Positions 9,787-19,250 of a stretch of DNA of 64,000 bases are shown here, piece after piece. Positions within the stretch are counted from its first letter, which is position 1. Every line of letters starts with the position of its first letter. Under the pieces are notes generated by a model. That model was not told the DNA's origin. It searched no databases and saw nothing but the letters and a program-made list of their open reading frames with translations. Origin of the DNA: Campylobacter sp. GTDB taxonomy: Bacteria > Campylobacterota > Campylobacteria > Campylobacterales > Campylobacteraceae. The position numbers and the translations under genes are program-made. The stretch is from NCBI RefSeq assembly GCF_019423325.1, contig NZ_JAHZBQ010000003.1:324908-388907 (forward strand), in the 5' to 3' direction.

Positions 9787-10315
9787 ATCTACTCCGATAA
9801 AATTTTATGCGATTATAGCTAAATTTAAAGCAGCATTCGACGCACGGTATTGTCCCCGATTGAGACGAATTAAAATTTGAGGACGAGAGCGTATATGAAA
9901 TACATGACTGAGTGAATTTAATTAGAATTTAAACGTAGCAGAATAAGGCGCAGTATTTTTTGCCTAGCTGAGATGAAATTTGATTTTTAAAAGTAAGCTA
10001 GGCAGGTAAACTGCTTAGCTGAATTAAATTTGAATGCGATTAAAGATAGGGCGAAGTATCGTGAGATGATTTTAAATGTTTTCTACGTCGCTATGCTCGT
10101 AGCTGAATAGAAGAAGTAAATTTCGTCCCAAAACTAGACATGCAATCTGTCGTAGAGCGAAAATTTCAAATCTATTTAAATATACCCACCAGACAAGGTG
10201 AAGTATTTTTGCCTTAATCAAGGCGGATTTAAATTTTACGACGGGAGCGTATATGAAATACGTGACCGAGTAAAATTTAAATACAACGCAGAGTAAGGCA
10301 AAAAGACAAGCCTTA
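9787..10315. repeat. Spacer holding two diverged copies of an intergenic repeat
   Basis: Two copies of about 110-120 bases lie in direct orientation at roughly 9862-9971 and 10199-10312. Both contain the core GAGCGTATATGAAATAC followed by GTGACCGAGT or a close variant, then an AT-rich stretch, then GTA/CAG..TAAGGC. Both are bordered by AAGTATTTTTGCC-type sequence, and a partial third copy (GGGCGAAGTATCGTGAGATG) lies between. Stops interrupt all frames, so it is not coding. The origin is unknown. Confidence 0.6.
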
Positions 10316-11530
10316 CTATTTTACTTCATACCTCTCGCCCGGTTTCATCTCTATCATCTCCCACGGCAAGCCCTGCTTATTTAGCTCGTCCATGAAAGGC
10401 TTGGCGTCGAAATTCTCCATGTTAAAGACGCCTTTTCCGCTCCAAATGCCCTTTGCGACCATCATCGAGCCGATCATCGCAGGCACGCCCGTCGTGTAGC
10501 TCACCGCCTGCGCGCCCGTCTCGGCGTAGCAAGCCTCGTGGTCGCAGACGTTATAGATATAGACCTGGCGCTCTTTGCCATCTTTTAAGCCACGTATCAC
10601 GCAGCCGATGTTTGTTTTGCCCTTCGTGCGAGGACCGAGGCTCGCAGGATCAGGCAACAAGGTCTTTAAAAATTGGATCGGAATTATTTTTACGCCGTTG
10701 TGCTCAACCTCGTCGATGCGTAGCATACCGACGTTTTCTAAGCACTTCATATGCGTGAGGTAGCTCTGTCCGAATGTCATAAAAAAGCGGATTCGCTTCA
10801 GCCCCTTGATGTTTTTTACAAGGCTTTCTAGCTCCTCGTGGTAGAGCAGGTAGCTGTCTTTGACGCCCACTTTGGGGTAGTCCCATTTGAACATTATCTG
10901 CATCGGCTCGGTCTCTTTCCACTCGCCGCGCTCCCAGTAACGGCCCTTTGCACTTACTTCGCGCAGGTTGATTTCAGGGTTGAAATTCGTCGCAAACGGA
11001 TATCCGTGATCGCCCGCGTTGCAGTCTAGAATGTCGATCTCGTGGATCTCGTCAAAGAGATTTTGCTGTGCGTAGGCGCAAAATACGTTGGTCACGCCCG
11101 GGTCAAAGCCGCTTCCCAGCAGCGCCATCGTGTTTGCGGCTTTAAACTCGCCGTCCTTCGCCCATTGTAGTTTGTATTCAAATTTGGCGGTATCGGGGTG
11201 CTCGTAGTTTGCGGTGTCGATGTATGGGATGCCGGCGCGAGAGCACGCGTCCATCAGTGTTAGGTCCTGGTACGGTAGCGCGACGTTTAGTAACAGCTCG
11301 GCACCCGTTTTTTTGATTAAATTTACGACCGCATCGGCGTCGTCCGCGTCGATCTGGGCGGTATCGATCTGCACGCCTAGGCGGTCTTTTATAAACTTAG
11401 CGATCGCGTCGCACTTGCTTTTGGTGCGGCTTGCAAGGGTGATTTTTGTAAAAACGTCCGCGTTCATCGCGCATTTTACGGTCGCGACTTGGCTCACGCC
11501 ACCCGCGCCTATGATTAAGATATTTGACAT
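10316..11530 (-). CDS. Carboxynorspermidine/carboxyspermidine dehydrogenase (saccharopine dehydrogenase family)
   Basis: NADPH-dependent reductive condensation of aspartate semialdehyde with a diamine, the first step of the alternative spermidine or norspermidine route used by Campylobacter instead of SpeE/SpeD. 404 residues from MSNILIIGAGGVSQVA (Rossmann GxGGV nucleotide motif); the C-terminal saccharopine-dehydrogenase-like domain contains GSGFDPGVTNVFCAYAQ and TTGVPAMIGSMMVAKG. The open frame extends 14 codons upstream, but AGGAGCCCAA stands just before the Met at 11530, so I use that start. The partner decarboxylase (nspC) is not in the window. Confidence 0.88.
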   Translation of the reverse strand: MSNILIIGAGGVSQVATVKCAMNADVFTKITLASRTKSKCDAIAKFIKDRLGVQIDTAQIDADDADAVVNLIKKTGAELLLNVALPYQDLTLMDACSRAGIPYIDTANYEHPDTAKFEYKLQWAKDGEFKAANTMALLGSGFDPGVTNVFCAYAQQNLFDEIHEIDILDCNAGDHGYPFATNFNPEINLREVSAKGRYWERGEWKETEPMQIMFKWDYPKVGVKDSYLLYHEELESLVKNIKGLKRIRFFMTFGQSYLTHMKCLENVGMLRIDEVEHNGVKIIPIQFLKTLLPDPASLGPRTKGKTNIGCVIRGLKDGKERQVYIYNVCDHEACYAETGAQAVSYTTGVPAMIGSMMVAKGIWSGKGVFNMENFDAKPFMDELNKQGLPWEMIEMKPGERYEVK

Positions 11531-11900
11531 TTGGGCTCCTTTAAATTTTAAATTTTGCTGCAATTTTAGCAAATTTAAGATGAATTTTAAGAGGCTAGGT
11601 GTAATTAATCATAGAGTTTGGTTGTAGCCGGGCGCGGAGCGCAAGCTCGCTATAACAAGAGCGCCGAAAGCGGCTAGCGCTAAAATTTACGCGGATAGCG
11701 GCATGCCGATTGACGGCGGCACGAGATTAAATTTACTGCCTTGCATCGTGCGATAAAATTTTAAGCTTTAAAAGGCTAGTTTAAATTTAACATCCCGCAG
11801 CGAAGCGCGGATAATTAAAATTTAAAGTTCATTCGCTTCGCCATAAAATTTATCGCGCTTCTTGCCTCGGCGCGCAGCAAACCGCATACCGCGGCTAAAT
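11531..11900. other. Spacer, no gene seen
   Basis: About 370 bases between the dehydrogenase and the DUF2892 gene. GC-rich words (GCGGCTAGCGC, GCGCGGAGCGC) alternate with AAATTTTA words. A 137-codon plus-strand frame reaching into it is a shadow of the dehydrogenase gene. No supported feature. Confidence 0.5.
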
Positions 11901-12074
11901 TTAACGCTTTAGCGAACAGCGGTTTAAAAAGTAGCAAGCGGGGCAAAATCCTGTGACGCCCACGATAAAGGGCACGAGTCCCACTAGCCCCCACCAGCTG
12001 CCAAACGCGACTCCCGCGATCATTATCGCTAGCCCGATCAGCGCTCTTATTATCCTAGTTTTTCTGCTTAGCAT
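11901..12074 (-). CDS. DUF2892 family (YgaP-type transmembrane domain) protein
   Basis: 57-residue membrane protein, MLSRKTRIIRALIGLAIMIA and so on. It matches the layout of the DUF2892/YgaP C-terminal domain: an amphipathic RIIR start, a first hydrophobic helix, the turn FGSWWGLVGLVPFIVG, then TGFCPACYFLNRC with the conserved Cys-Pro. In YgaP the same membrane part is fused to a rhodanese; here it stands alone. AGAAG lies about ten bases upstream of the ATG. The family role is uncertain (sulfur or thiocyanate handling has been proposed for YgaP). The plus-strand frame over the same bases is a shadow. Confidence 0.75.
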   Translation of the reverse strand: MLSRKTRIIRALIGLAIMIAGVAFGSWWGLVGLVPFIVGVTGFCPACYFLNRCSLKR

Positions 12075-12545
12075 TGCGTTTTCACTTCTTTGTTTTTACA
12101 TTTTACACGTATTAATGCTTAAAATTTTTAAAGTAAGCAATGGCAGCAAACCGCCACCTAGCGTATCATCTTTGAGCCCGCCCTCCTATATACGCGCCTT
12201 GGTTAAATTCGGCTTCGTTTAATTATCTTTTCTTGTGCGTAAAAGTGCGATCCGACAAAATTTATGTGCCTAAGGAGCAAAAATTTATGCAAGCTCAATT
12301 TAAAATTTTGACGAATGTAAAGCAAGGAGAACTCGAAGGCTGACGCTAATGCGGCGAAATTTACATGCGGCTTTAAATTTGGAATTACGATAAATCTTAA
12401 TCGAGCGAAATTCTATCGTCACAGAAAGTTTGTCTAAATTTAGCTCGCTGCGTGTTTTAGGGTTTAAATTCAGACGCTGCGGTAAAGAAGCGTAGTGCAA
12501 TATTTACGATCAAAGCGGCATCGATCTCGCGCCGTACCGCTAAAA
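12075..12545. other. Spacer, no gene seen
   Basis: About 470 bases. The only frames (89 codons plus, 66 codons minus) have no plausible start signals or family resemblance, and their composition follows the AAATTT-rich background. Confidence 0.45.
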
Positions 12546-13034
12546 TCAAATTTCGTAGCGATAAATTTTGCCGAAATTTTCATCCAGAGTGTAGCTAAAC
12601 TCACCGCCTGCGTAATAGATTGTCTCGCCACTCTCCAGCTCGAAGCGCTGATACACGCGCAGCACGACCTCGTTTTCGCTGATGCCTTGGACGTGGATAA
12701 AAATATCGCTCTTTCTACCCGCAGTCATCGCCATTTGGTAGAGCTGATTAAATAGCGCATATTCCGGATCTTTCTCGGCATCCTCTTGGGATAAAAAGCC
12801 CTCCAGCACGCCCAGCATCTCGGCGCGAAATTCCGTCCTGGCGCGCGCATAGGCGTTTTGGATATTTTCGATCTGATCGGTATCGAGTAAATTTAAAAGT
12901 GAATGTTTGCCCACGTAAAGCGTCGCGCTCGATGTGATTTTGCCGTCCTTGTCGGTCACTAGTCGCAGAGCTTTCTCTACGCGCCACAAGGCCTCTTTTA
13001 GCTCGAGCCCGCTTTCAATTTCAATTTTCATCAT
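12546..13034 (-). CDS. Hypothetical cytosolic protein
   Basis: 162 residues, acidic, with no signal peptide or membrane segment. It starts with tandem Met codons (MMKIEIESGLELKEALWRVE) after AGGATCT. A predicted helical half (residues 10-100) is followed by strands (SDIFIHVQGISENEVVLRVY, YYAGGEFSYTLDENFGKIYR). It lies 39 bases after the LysE-type gene on the same strand and may be the last gene of that operon. No family recognised. Confidence 0.65.
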   Translation of the reverse strand: MMKIEIESGLELKEALWRVEKALRLVTDKDGKITSSATLYVGKHSLLNLLDTDQIENIQNAYARARTEFRAEMLGVLEGFLSQEDAEKDPEYALFNQLYQMAMTAGRKSDIFIHVQGISENEVVLRVYQRFELESGETIYYAGGEFSYTLDENFGKIYRYEI

Positions 13035-13073
13035 AGATCCTTTATCAAGAATGCGGAATTTTAGCGTGAAATT

Positions 13074-13703
13074 TTAAATTTTAAAGACAAACTTCGCGAT
13101 CAGATACGCCATATAAAGCATCAAAACTCCCACGAGCACGTCGATTATACGCCATGCCCTACTGCTTGCAAAAAGCTTCGAAAGCGTCCCCGAGCCATAT
13201 CCTAAGCCGAAAAACCACGCAAACGATACGAACATAACTCCCGCGTAAAACCACGGCTTTTGGGCATCCGCAATCGTAGCGCCGAGCGAGCCCACGACCA
13301 CGACGGTGTCTAAATACACGTGCGGATTTAGAAGCGTCACCGCAAGGGCTTTGGCTACGACGGGCGCCAGCGGGCTATTTGCCGAGTTTTGGATTTTGGC
13401 AAAATGCGAGCCCTTATAGGCGCTAAAAAACGAGCTTAGCGCGTAGCAGAGCAGAAATATGATCCCGCCTATGCCTAAAATTTGGGTAAGAAGCGAGCCT
13501 TGCTTAAGGGCGCCGCCGATTAAAAATATCCCTACGGCCGTAAATACGGCATCGCTTAGCGCGCAAACCATGCAAACAGCCGCGACATGGTTTTTCGCAA
13601 GGCCTTGGGAGATGACGAAGATATTCTGCGCGCCGATCGCGACGATGAGCGAGAGCATCAGCGCGGCTCCTTGCAAGAAAATTCCGATCGGCAAGGAGTT
13701 CAA
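13074..13703 (-). CDS. LysE/ArgO-type amino-acid exporter
   Basis: Inner-membrane exporter of basic amino acids or similar solutes. 209 residues with six hydrophobic segments. The family signature LSLIVAIGAQNIFVISQGL is near the N-terminus and LNPHVYLDTVVVVGSLGA in the middle. The longest frame begins at 13757 inside the upstream gene, but a TTG at 13703 follows AGAGG with a 7-base spacer and gives the usual LysE N-terminus (LNSLPIGIFLQGAALMLSLI), so I take TTG as the start. It begins 10 bases after the preceding gene's stop, indicating co-transcription. Confidence 0.88.
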   Translation of the reverse strand: MNSLPIGIFLQGAALMLSLIVAIGAQNIFVISQGLAKNHVAAVCMVCALSDAVFTAVGIFLIGGALKQGSLLTQILGIGGIIFLLCYALSSFFSAYKGSHFAKIQNSANSPLAPVVAKALAVTLLNPHVYLDTVVVVGSLGATIADAQKPWFYAGVMFVSFAWFFGLGYGSGTLSKLFASSRAWRIIDVLVGVLMLYMAYLIAKFVFKI

Positions 13704-13713
13704 GACCGCGCCT

Positions 13714-14652
13714 CTACTTATTTTTACTTTCGCAGGCGGAGCTTTGCATCGCGGCATCGGCGGTATCGGAGCCGTCTACCGCCGCACTTTCGGGCGCAGC
13801 GTCAGGCTCATTATCGCCCGCGGAAATTTTAGACGCGAAATCCTCGGCGCCTGTGAAATTTTCACCCGCAGCGGCATTATTTGAAGAAACTGTATTATTC
13901 GGCGCGGCGGAGCTTTGTTCGTTTAAATTTGAAGCGCCCTTTAAATTCTGCGCGCCGTTTGAATCAGCGGCGCCATTAGAATTTTGCGCGGCAAAGTCCT
14001 GCGCCACGCCGAAATTCTCGGTGCCTAAATTTTCACCTAAATTTTGTGCGCCGCAGGAACTTTGCGCATCGAAATTTTGCGAAGCGGAATTCTCATCGCG
14101 AAAATTTTTAGCTTTAAAATTTTTAGCGCCACTCGCGTTTTTTTTACAGCCCTTAGCGCCTTTGCGAATCTTTGGAGCGGCTTGTTCTTCCTCAGAGCTT
14201 TGCGAAAGACCCGCTTTTTCGCGCAAAATTTTGCTCAGCTCGTAGATCGAAATTTCAAAAGAGCCCGGTAGCGTGGCCTCCGTGTCGCTGTAAAATCGCA
14301 AAAAGTTAAAGCGGTCCTGTGCCTGCGGCGTTTTTTTGAATACAAAATTTAAAAGCTCCGTTTTGTTTCTGCCCGCGACGAAGGTTTTTGTGCCTAAATT
14401 TGCTATATCTTTGTATTCGAAGCTCTCGGAATTTGCCCCGCGCACGATCGTAAAAGCATCCTCACCGATCTGCAAATAATTTTTCGCGCCGAGTCTAAGC
14501 GCGCAAAAAAACGCGCAAAATGCCGCCACTACGGAAGCAAAAAGCGCCGCACCGCCAAAGCCCGCGTGGTAGCAATATCCGCTAGCGAGCGCCAAAATCG
14601 TCGATCCCGCCAGCGTCATCGCTACGGGCTTTTTATTCTCTTTTACTATCAT
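13714..14652 (-). CDS. Membrane protein with long Asn/Ala/Ser-rich low-complexity tail
   Basis: 312 residues. Residues 12-52 form two membrane helices, and residues 55-150 form a small domain of strands and helices (YLQIGEDAFTIVRGA, NKTELLNFVFKK) that looks like a bacterial PH-type domain, an inference only. From about 165 to the end the protein is low complexity, built from short units with an N-F, N-L or N-S pair (KNF, QNF, ENLG, ENFG, QNLKG). Many of these pairs are encoded by the AAATTT word. The start overlaps the TraT-like gene's stop as ATGA, showing translational coupling. Function unknown. Confidence 0.7.
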   Translation of the reverse strand: MIVKENKKPVAMTLAGSTILALASGYCYHAGFGGAALFASVVAAFCAFFCALRLGAKNYLQIGEDAFTIVRGANSESFEYKDIANLGTKTFVAGRNKTELLNFVFKKTPQAQDRFNFLRFYSDTEATLPGSFEISIYELSKILREKAGLSQSSEEEQAAPKIRKGAKGCKKNASGAKNFKAKNFRDENSASQNFDAQSSCGAQNLGENLGTENFGVAQDFAAQNSNGAADSNGAQNLKGASNLNEQSSAAPNNTVSSNNAAAGENFTGAEDFASKISAGDNEPDAAPESAAVDGSDTADAAMQSSACESKNK

Positions 14653-15266
14653 CTTCCCTGCTTAATCATCTGTCTTATATACTCGTAAATTTTAAAATTT
14701 AGCGCATCCATTACCGCATCTTTGGAACCCGGATTTTTGATGCTTTGGTAGTTGAGGTTCGTTACGTAATCCTTCCACGCGCCCTTGTTTTTAACGCTTA
14801 TGTAGAGGCTAATCTGCGAGTCGTAGAAGTAGTCTCTGTAATAATCGTCGTCGTCCCAAGGATCGTATCCGAACGGCATCCCCCAGCCTACGCCCCAGCC
14901 AGTATATCTGTAATATCTGCCAAATCCCATACCGAAGCTAAATCTCGGATTATCCCACGATCTGCGCGAAAAATCCGCCTTGCGGAAGTAGTTGAGATTG
15001 CCACCGATTTGGACGTTCGCCGCACTTTTATTTACGACCTTAAATCCATCCGCACGCAGATGTTGGATCATTACTTGGGTTAAATTTGAATCCGTCGTCG
15101 AGGTGTTGGTAAAATTTACGCTTATGAGCTTATCCTGCGGAAATTCCATAATGTGAAGCGGCTCGGAAGTGCGCACGATACCGCTATTTACGGGCACATT
15201 TTTAGAGCAGCCCGTAAAAATCAAAAACGCCGAAATGACCAAAAAAAGTGAAATTTTATTTTTCAA
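14649..15266 (-). CDS. TraT-like outer-membrane lipoprotein
   Basis: 205 residues with a lipoprotein signal (LFLVISAFLIFTGC, lipobox FTGC). Residues about 45-95 (SVNFTNTSTTDSNLTQVMIQ, RADGFKVVNK, VQIGGNLNYFRKAD) follow the pattern of the TraT surface-exclusion and complement-resistance family (LQIKNTSDKDM, AKGYQVV, YWIQANVL). The middle is rich in Gly, Tyr, Trp and Asp (GWGVGWGMPFGYDPWDDDDY). The start is TTG, supported by AAAGGAT five bases upstream. First gene of a three- or four-gene operon. The family match is from memory of TraT and is moderate. Confidence 0.65.
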   Translation of the reverse strand: MKNKISLFLVISAFLIFTGCSKNVPVNSGIVRTSEPLHIMEFPQDKLISVNFTNTSTTDSNLTQVMIQHLRADGFKVVNKSAANVQIGGNLNYFRKADFSRRSWDNPRFSFGMGFGRYYRYTGWGVGWGMPFGYDPWDDDDYYRDYFYDSQISLYISVKNKGAWKDYVTNLNYQSIKNPGSKDAVMDALNFKIYEYIRQMIKQGR

Positions 15267-15505
15267 GACGGATCCTTTCGCTTAAGATTTCAAATCTTAA
15301 ATTTGAGTGATTGTAGCATAAATTTAAAATTTTAATGTCAGCAAGAAGCGATTTTTTGAAATAATCTAGTGGCGAAAGGGCAAGAGTGGAATTATTAAAT
15401 AAAATTTTGCGCCGAGCGACCGCTAAATTTAAAGCCGTCGCTCGGTTGAAATTTCTACGAAAAGAATCGGGATTTTAAACCGGAGGCGTTTAAAATTCCA
15501 CAATC

Positions 15506-16063
15506 TTATAGGCTCACGCCGCGCGTAAGTACGCGCTTGCGATAAACCTCCGAAACTCTGCTCGCGTCGCCCACGATTAGAGCGTTCGTGCAGCAGATCG
15601 CCGCACACATCGGAACCTTACCCTCTGCGATGCGGTTTTGACCATATTTATGTAGCTCTTCGTGCGAAAACGTAGGCTCCGGTCCACCCGCGCACATAGT
15701 GCATTTATCCATCGCGCCTTTAATACCGAAAGCTCCGTCTCTAGGGAATTGCGGAGCGCCGAACGGACACGCGTAGAGGCAATATCCGCAGCCGATACAT
15801 TTATCTTTGTCGTGCAAAACGACGCCGTCGGTTCTGATATAGAAGCATTGAACCGGGCAAACCTGCGCACAAGGCGCATCGGTGCAGTGCTGGCAAGCGA
15901 TAGAGCTTGAAACCTCCTGCCCCTCTATGCCCTCGTTTAAAGTGATAACCTTGCGCCTATTTATCTGCACGGGAACCTCGTGCGCCGAGCTGCAGGCTAC
16001 CTGGCAACCATAGCAAGCGATGCAACGCTCGACGTCGACGTAAAATTTTAATCTTGCCGGCAT
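15506..16063 (-). CDS. fdhB: Formate dehydrogenase iron-sulfur subunit
   Basis: Electron-transfer subunit carrying four [4Fe-4S] clusters between the catalytic FdhA and the membrane. 185 residues with Cys groups CIACYGCQVAC, CQHCTDAPCAQVCP, CIGCGYCLYACP and CTMCAGG plus MCAAICC. ATAAGGAGATAAA precedes the ATG, and it begins 9 bases after fdhA. The last gene of the operon here: the expected membrane cytochrome b subunit (fdhC) does not follow; the next gene downstream is the unrelated TraT-like lipoprotein after a spacer of about 240 bases. Confidence 0.93.
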   Translation of the reverse strand: MPARLKFYVDVERCIACYGCQVACSSAHEVPVQINRRKVITLNEGIEGQEVSSSIACQHCTDAPCAQVCPVQCFYIRTDGVVLHDKDKCIGCGYCLYACPFGAPQFPRDGAFGIKGAMDKCTMCAGGPEPTFSHEELHKYGQNRIAEGKVPMCAAICCTNALIVGDASRVSEVYRKRVLTRGVSL

Positions 16064-16072
16064 TTTATCTCC

Positions 16073-18994
16073 TTATGCTCTTTCTAGTCTGCAAAGACCG
16101 GCGTTGAATTCCGAAATTTGCGTATTTATATCAAAGCCGTAGTTGGTAATCGTATTTGAGCTCTCGCCTCTGATATATGGCTTAGTGCCCTCAGGATAGC
16201 GCTCGCTTAGATCCTCGCCCTGGAAAATTCCCGCGAAGTTATACGGCATAACAATACGATCAGGCGTTACGGCGTGCGAATAGATGCACTTGACTTTGAT
16301 CTTCGTGCCTTGCGGCGAATGAATCCACATCATCTCACCATCTTTGATACCTTTATCAGCGGCAAGCTTAGGATTTACGTGCGCAAACATCTCCGGAGTA
16401 ATCGCTGAAAGATACTTGCTCGTGCGCTCAATCATGCCCGCACCGCTTAAATTTACAAGCCTTAACGAGCTTACGATAGTAGGGAAGTCCTTGCTCCAAT
16501 CCTGCTTTTTCTGCTCGGAGATAAATCTCGTAAAGACGCGGAAATTTCGTTTTTGATCCGCAAAGGTCGGATATTTCTCTACCAAATCCCATCTAGGCGA
16601 GTGGATCGGTTCGCGATGCTTTGGAATTTGATCCGCAAACTGCCAAACCTTGGCTCTGGCTCTTGCGTTTCCGCAAGGACAAATTCCGAACTCTCGGCAT
16701 TTTTTAGCAATGATACCGCTATAATCGGTACTCCATGTAGGCCCCATCTTGGCTTTCTCTTCCTCACTTAGCGTAATGCCTAAAACCTGTTCGATATTTG
16801 CCTTAGTAATTTCTGCATGACCGCCTTGAATTTTTGATCCCGGAAGTGTAATGCTCTCGTCGGCTAGCTGCGAAACGCCGTCGTGTTCTAAGCCGAAGCG
16901 GTTTCTAAATCCCATACCGCCGTCAGCATAAGGCTTAGTTACGTCGTAAAGAATCGGCGTGCCCGGGTGTTGCGTATCCCAGCAAGGCCATGGAAGCCCA
17001 TAGTATTCGCCCTCTACCTCGCCACCTATGCCGCGCAGGGTATCTGGATCAAATAGATGCCAGTTTTTCTGCTGTCTACGAAATCTAGCTGCGGTACGAC
17101 CATTATTGCCAATGCTTTGAGTATTGCGTGCGATCTCATCGGTAGCATCGTCCGGCCAAACAAAATCGTCTTTAACCTGCTTAAGCTCGCCATCAACGAT
17201 GCCCATCTTCATACCGCGAACGTATTCGTCGTAAAAGCCGAATTTTTTCGCGAATAAAAACATTACCTCTTGATCCTCTTTGCTCTCAAATAGAGGCTTA
17301 ACGATCTGGGTTCTCCACTGACCGCTGCGGTTTGTAGCGCTTAGATGACCTTCGCTCTCAAACTGCGTAGCTACCGGCAAAACATAAATTCCATCCGGTC
17401 TATCGTTTAGAATCGCTACTTCGTTTAAGAACGGCTCGGCGACTACCAGCATATCAATCTTACCTAATGCTTCTTGAGTCTCGCGAACGTGAGCCATAGA
17501 AGTAATTCCTGTGCCTTGCACCCAAAGAACGCGGACATTGCCACTACTTAAAACGGGCTCGTTTTTCAAAACACCCTGCCACCATTTAGATAGCGAAAAG
17601 CCCTTTTCGTTGCGCCAGTTTATCACATCTTGCTCTATGCTCGGATCGTAGTGAAAATACTCGGTAAAATTCGTGCCAGGCACTTTTTCACCCTGCTTTT
17701 CGTGCGGCTGCTTAGTAGAGACGGCAAATCTTTTAATAAACTGCTCGTAATCTACGCCCCAGCCCTTGCAGAAGTGCTTCCAAGCGTTATCGGCTAGCCC
17801 GTAATACGCAGGTAAGCTATCGGAGAGATTGCACATATCGGTAGCACCCTGAACATTATCGTGACCTCGAAGGATGTTGCAGCCGCCGCCTGGCTTGCCC
17901 ATATTGCCTAGTATGAGCTGCAAAAGAGCCAAAATTCTAGTATTTGAACTTCCGATCGAGTGCTGCGTGATACCTAGCGCCCAGCATAAAGTAGCGGGCT
18001 TTGTGGTAGCGAACATCCTCGTAAATTCTATCAGTTCCTCTTCCTTGCAGCCGGTGACATTGGCTACCTCTTTAGGATCCCACTTCTCAGCTTCCGCCTT
18101 GATCTCATCTACAGCGTAGGTTCTGGTTTTTATTAGCTCTTTGTCCTCCCAGCCGTTTTTGAAGATTAGATGCAGCATTCCGTACACAAACGCTATATCA
18201 GTTCCCGGACGAATTCTAATATACATATCGGCCTTAGCCGCAGTTCTAGTAAAATTTGGATCGACGACGACGATTTTCGCGCCGTTTCTATCGCGAGCTT
18301 GAAGAGCATGCTTCATAGCCCCCACGGGATTTGCAACCGCGGAATTCGCACCTATAAAAAGGATCATTTTAGAATTTTTCGCCATATCGCCTACGTGATT
18401 TGTCATAGCTCCATAACCCCAAGTATTCGCCACACCGGCGACTGTTGCGCTATGTCAAATTCTGGCTACGTGGTCGTTGCTGTTCGTACCCCAAAAGGCT
18501 GCAAATTTTCTAAAATAATATGCCTGCTCGTTGCAAAATTTAGCCGAACCCAGAAATACCACACTATCTGGACCGTCCTCTTTACGGACTTGAAGCATTT
18601 TATCGCCGATTTCGTTTACGGCTTGCTCCCAACTGATGCGCTCCCACTTGCCGCCAACCTTTTTGAGCGGATATTTAAGACGCATTTTAGATTTGGTTAG
18701 ATCGATCTGATCGATTCCCTTACAGCAGTGACTGCCCTGCGAGATCGGGTGATCTACTGCCATATCTTGGCGAATCCAGGTATTGGTGCTCTCATCCACT
18801 TGAGCCTCGATACCGCAGCCTACGGAACAGATCGAACATATCGTTCGCTTCATAACGGAACCTGGAAATGGGTTTTTGATCTCTTGCTCAGTAGCGGCTC
18901 TTAGCGTATTATTTTCGCCAAACGCAGCTACGCTACTCGCTCCTAAAGCGGCGAGTTTCAAAAACGATCTCCTTCCGATCGCATTCTCACTCAT
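16073..18994 (-). CDS. fdhA: Formate dehydrogenase catalytic subunit, selenocysteine-containing
   Basis: Periplasmic molybdenum- or tungsten-bis-MGD enzyme that oxidises formate to CO2. Two adjacent frames of 179 and 786 residues are in the same phase and separated only by an in-frame TGA at 18457-18455 (codon 180). The context is ARI-U-HSATVAGVANTWGYG, exactly where selenocysteine sits in formate dehydrogenases, so this is one 973-residue protein. A Tat signal is at the N-terminus (GRRSFLKLAALGASSVAAFG), then a [4Fe-4S] site (CSICSVGC near residue 53). TAGGAGAATTTTC precedes the ATG. Downstream of the Tat-protein gene, upstream of fdhB; selA and selB lie 3 kb away. Confidence 0.96.
18427..18457 (-). 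promoter_or_regulatory. Bacterial SECIS hairpin of fdhA
   Basis: Reading the minus strand from the UGA, positions 17-21 (UCGCC) pair perfectly with 27-31 (GGCGA) around the loop GGUGU. The loop's GGU stands 22-24 nt from the U of UGA, the same place as in the E. coli fdhF SECIS as I recall it, and a U stands at position 17 as there. This is the SelB docking site needed to read codon 180 as selenocysteine. Confidence 0.85.
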
Positions 18995-19004
18995 GAAAAT
19001 TCTC

Positions 19005-19202
19005 CTAGTAAGCTACTTTATAGTATTTTTTCCACGCTTCACTCTCCCAGTAAAGCACCTCTTTTTTCGGTGATTTGCCACGAACGGTATCGCCATAGTC
19101 CTGCTCGCTTTTTGCTAGCGCCTGAGACGCGGCAACGCCCACAGCGCCTACCGCGCCGATTTTTAGAGATTTTTTAAGAAAATCTCTGCGTTTGTTCTCC
19201 AT
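19005..19202 (-). CDS. Formate dehydrogenase region Tat-target small protein
   Basis: 65 residues: twin-arginine signal (NKRRDFLKKSLKIGAVGAVG), a cleavage region at ALA, then a short mature part ending VLYWESEAWKKYYKVAY. It matches the small Tat-signal proteins found just upstream of fdhA in epsilonproteobacteria and other groups (the formate_TAT family). Probably an accessory or minor subunit that travels with FdhA through the Tat system. First gene of the fdh operon; ends 10 bases before fdhA. AAAGGAAAACC precedes the ATG. Confidence 0.85.
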   Translation of the reverse strand: MENKRRDFLKKSLKIGAVGAVGVAASQALAKSEQDYGDTVRGKSPKKEVLYWESEAWKKYYKVAY

Positions 19203-19250
19203 GGTTTTCCTTTGTGAAGAAATCGCTTTAAATCTTTTATTGTAGTAACG

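Noticed and set aside
11214..11627. 137-codon plus-strand frame
   Set aside because: Opposite the carboxynorspermidine dehydrogenase N-terminus; shadow caused by codon bias.
11953..12222. 89-codon plus-strand frame with hydrophobic stretch
   Set aside because: Its hydrophobic part is the mirror of the DUF2892 gene on the minus strand, which has a recognisable family motif and start signal.
18434..18460. Nonsense mutation splitting formate dehydrogenase into two genes
   Set aside because: The TGA is at the conserved Sec position, both halves are in phase, and a SECIS hairpin follows; this is recoding.
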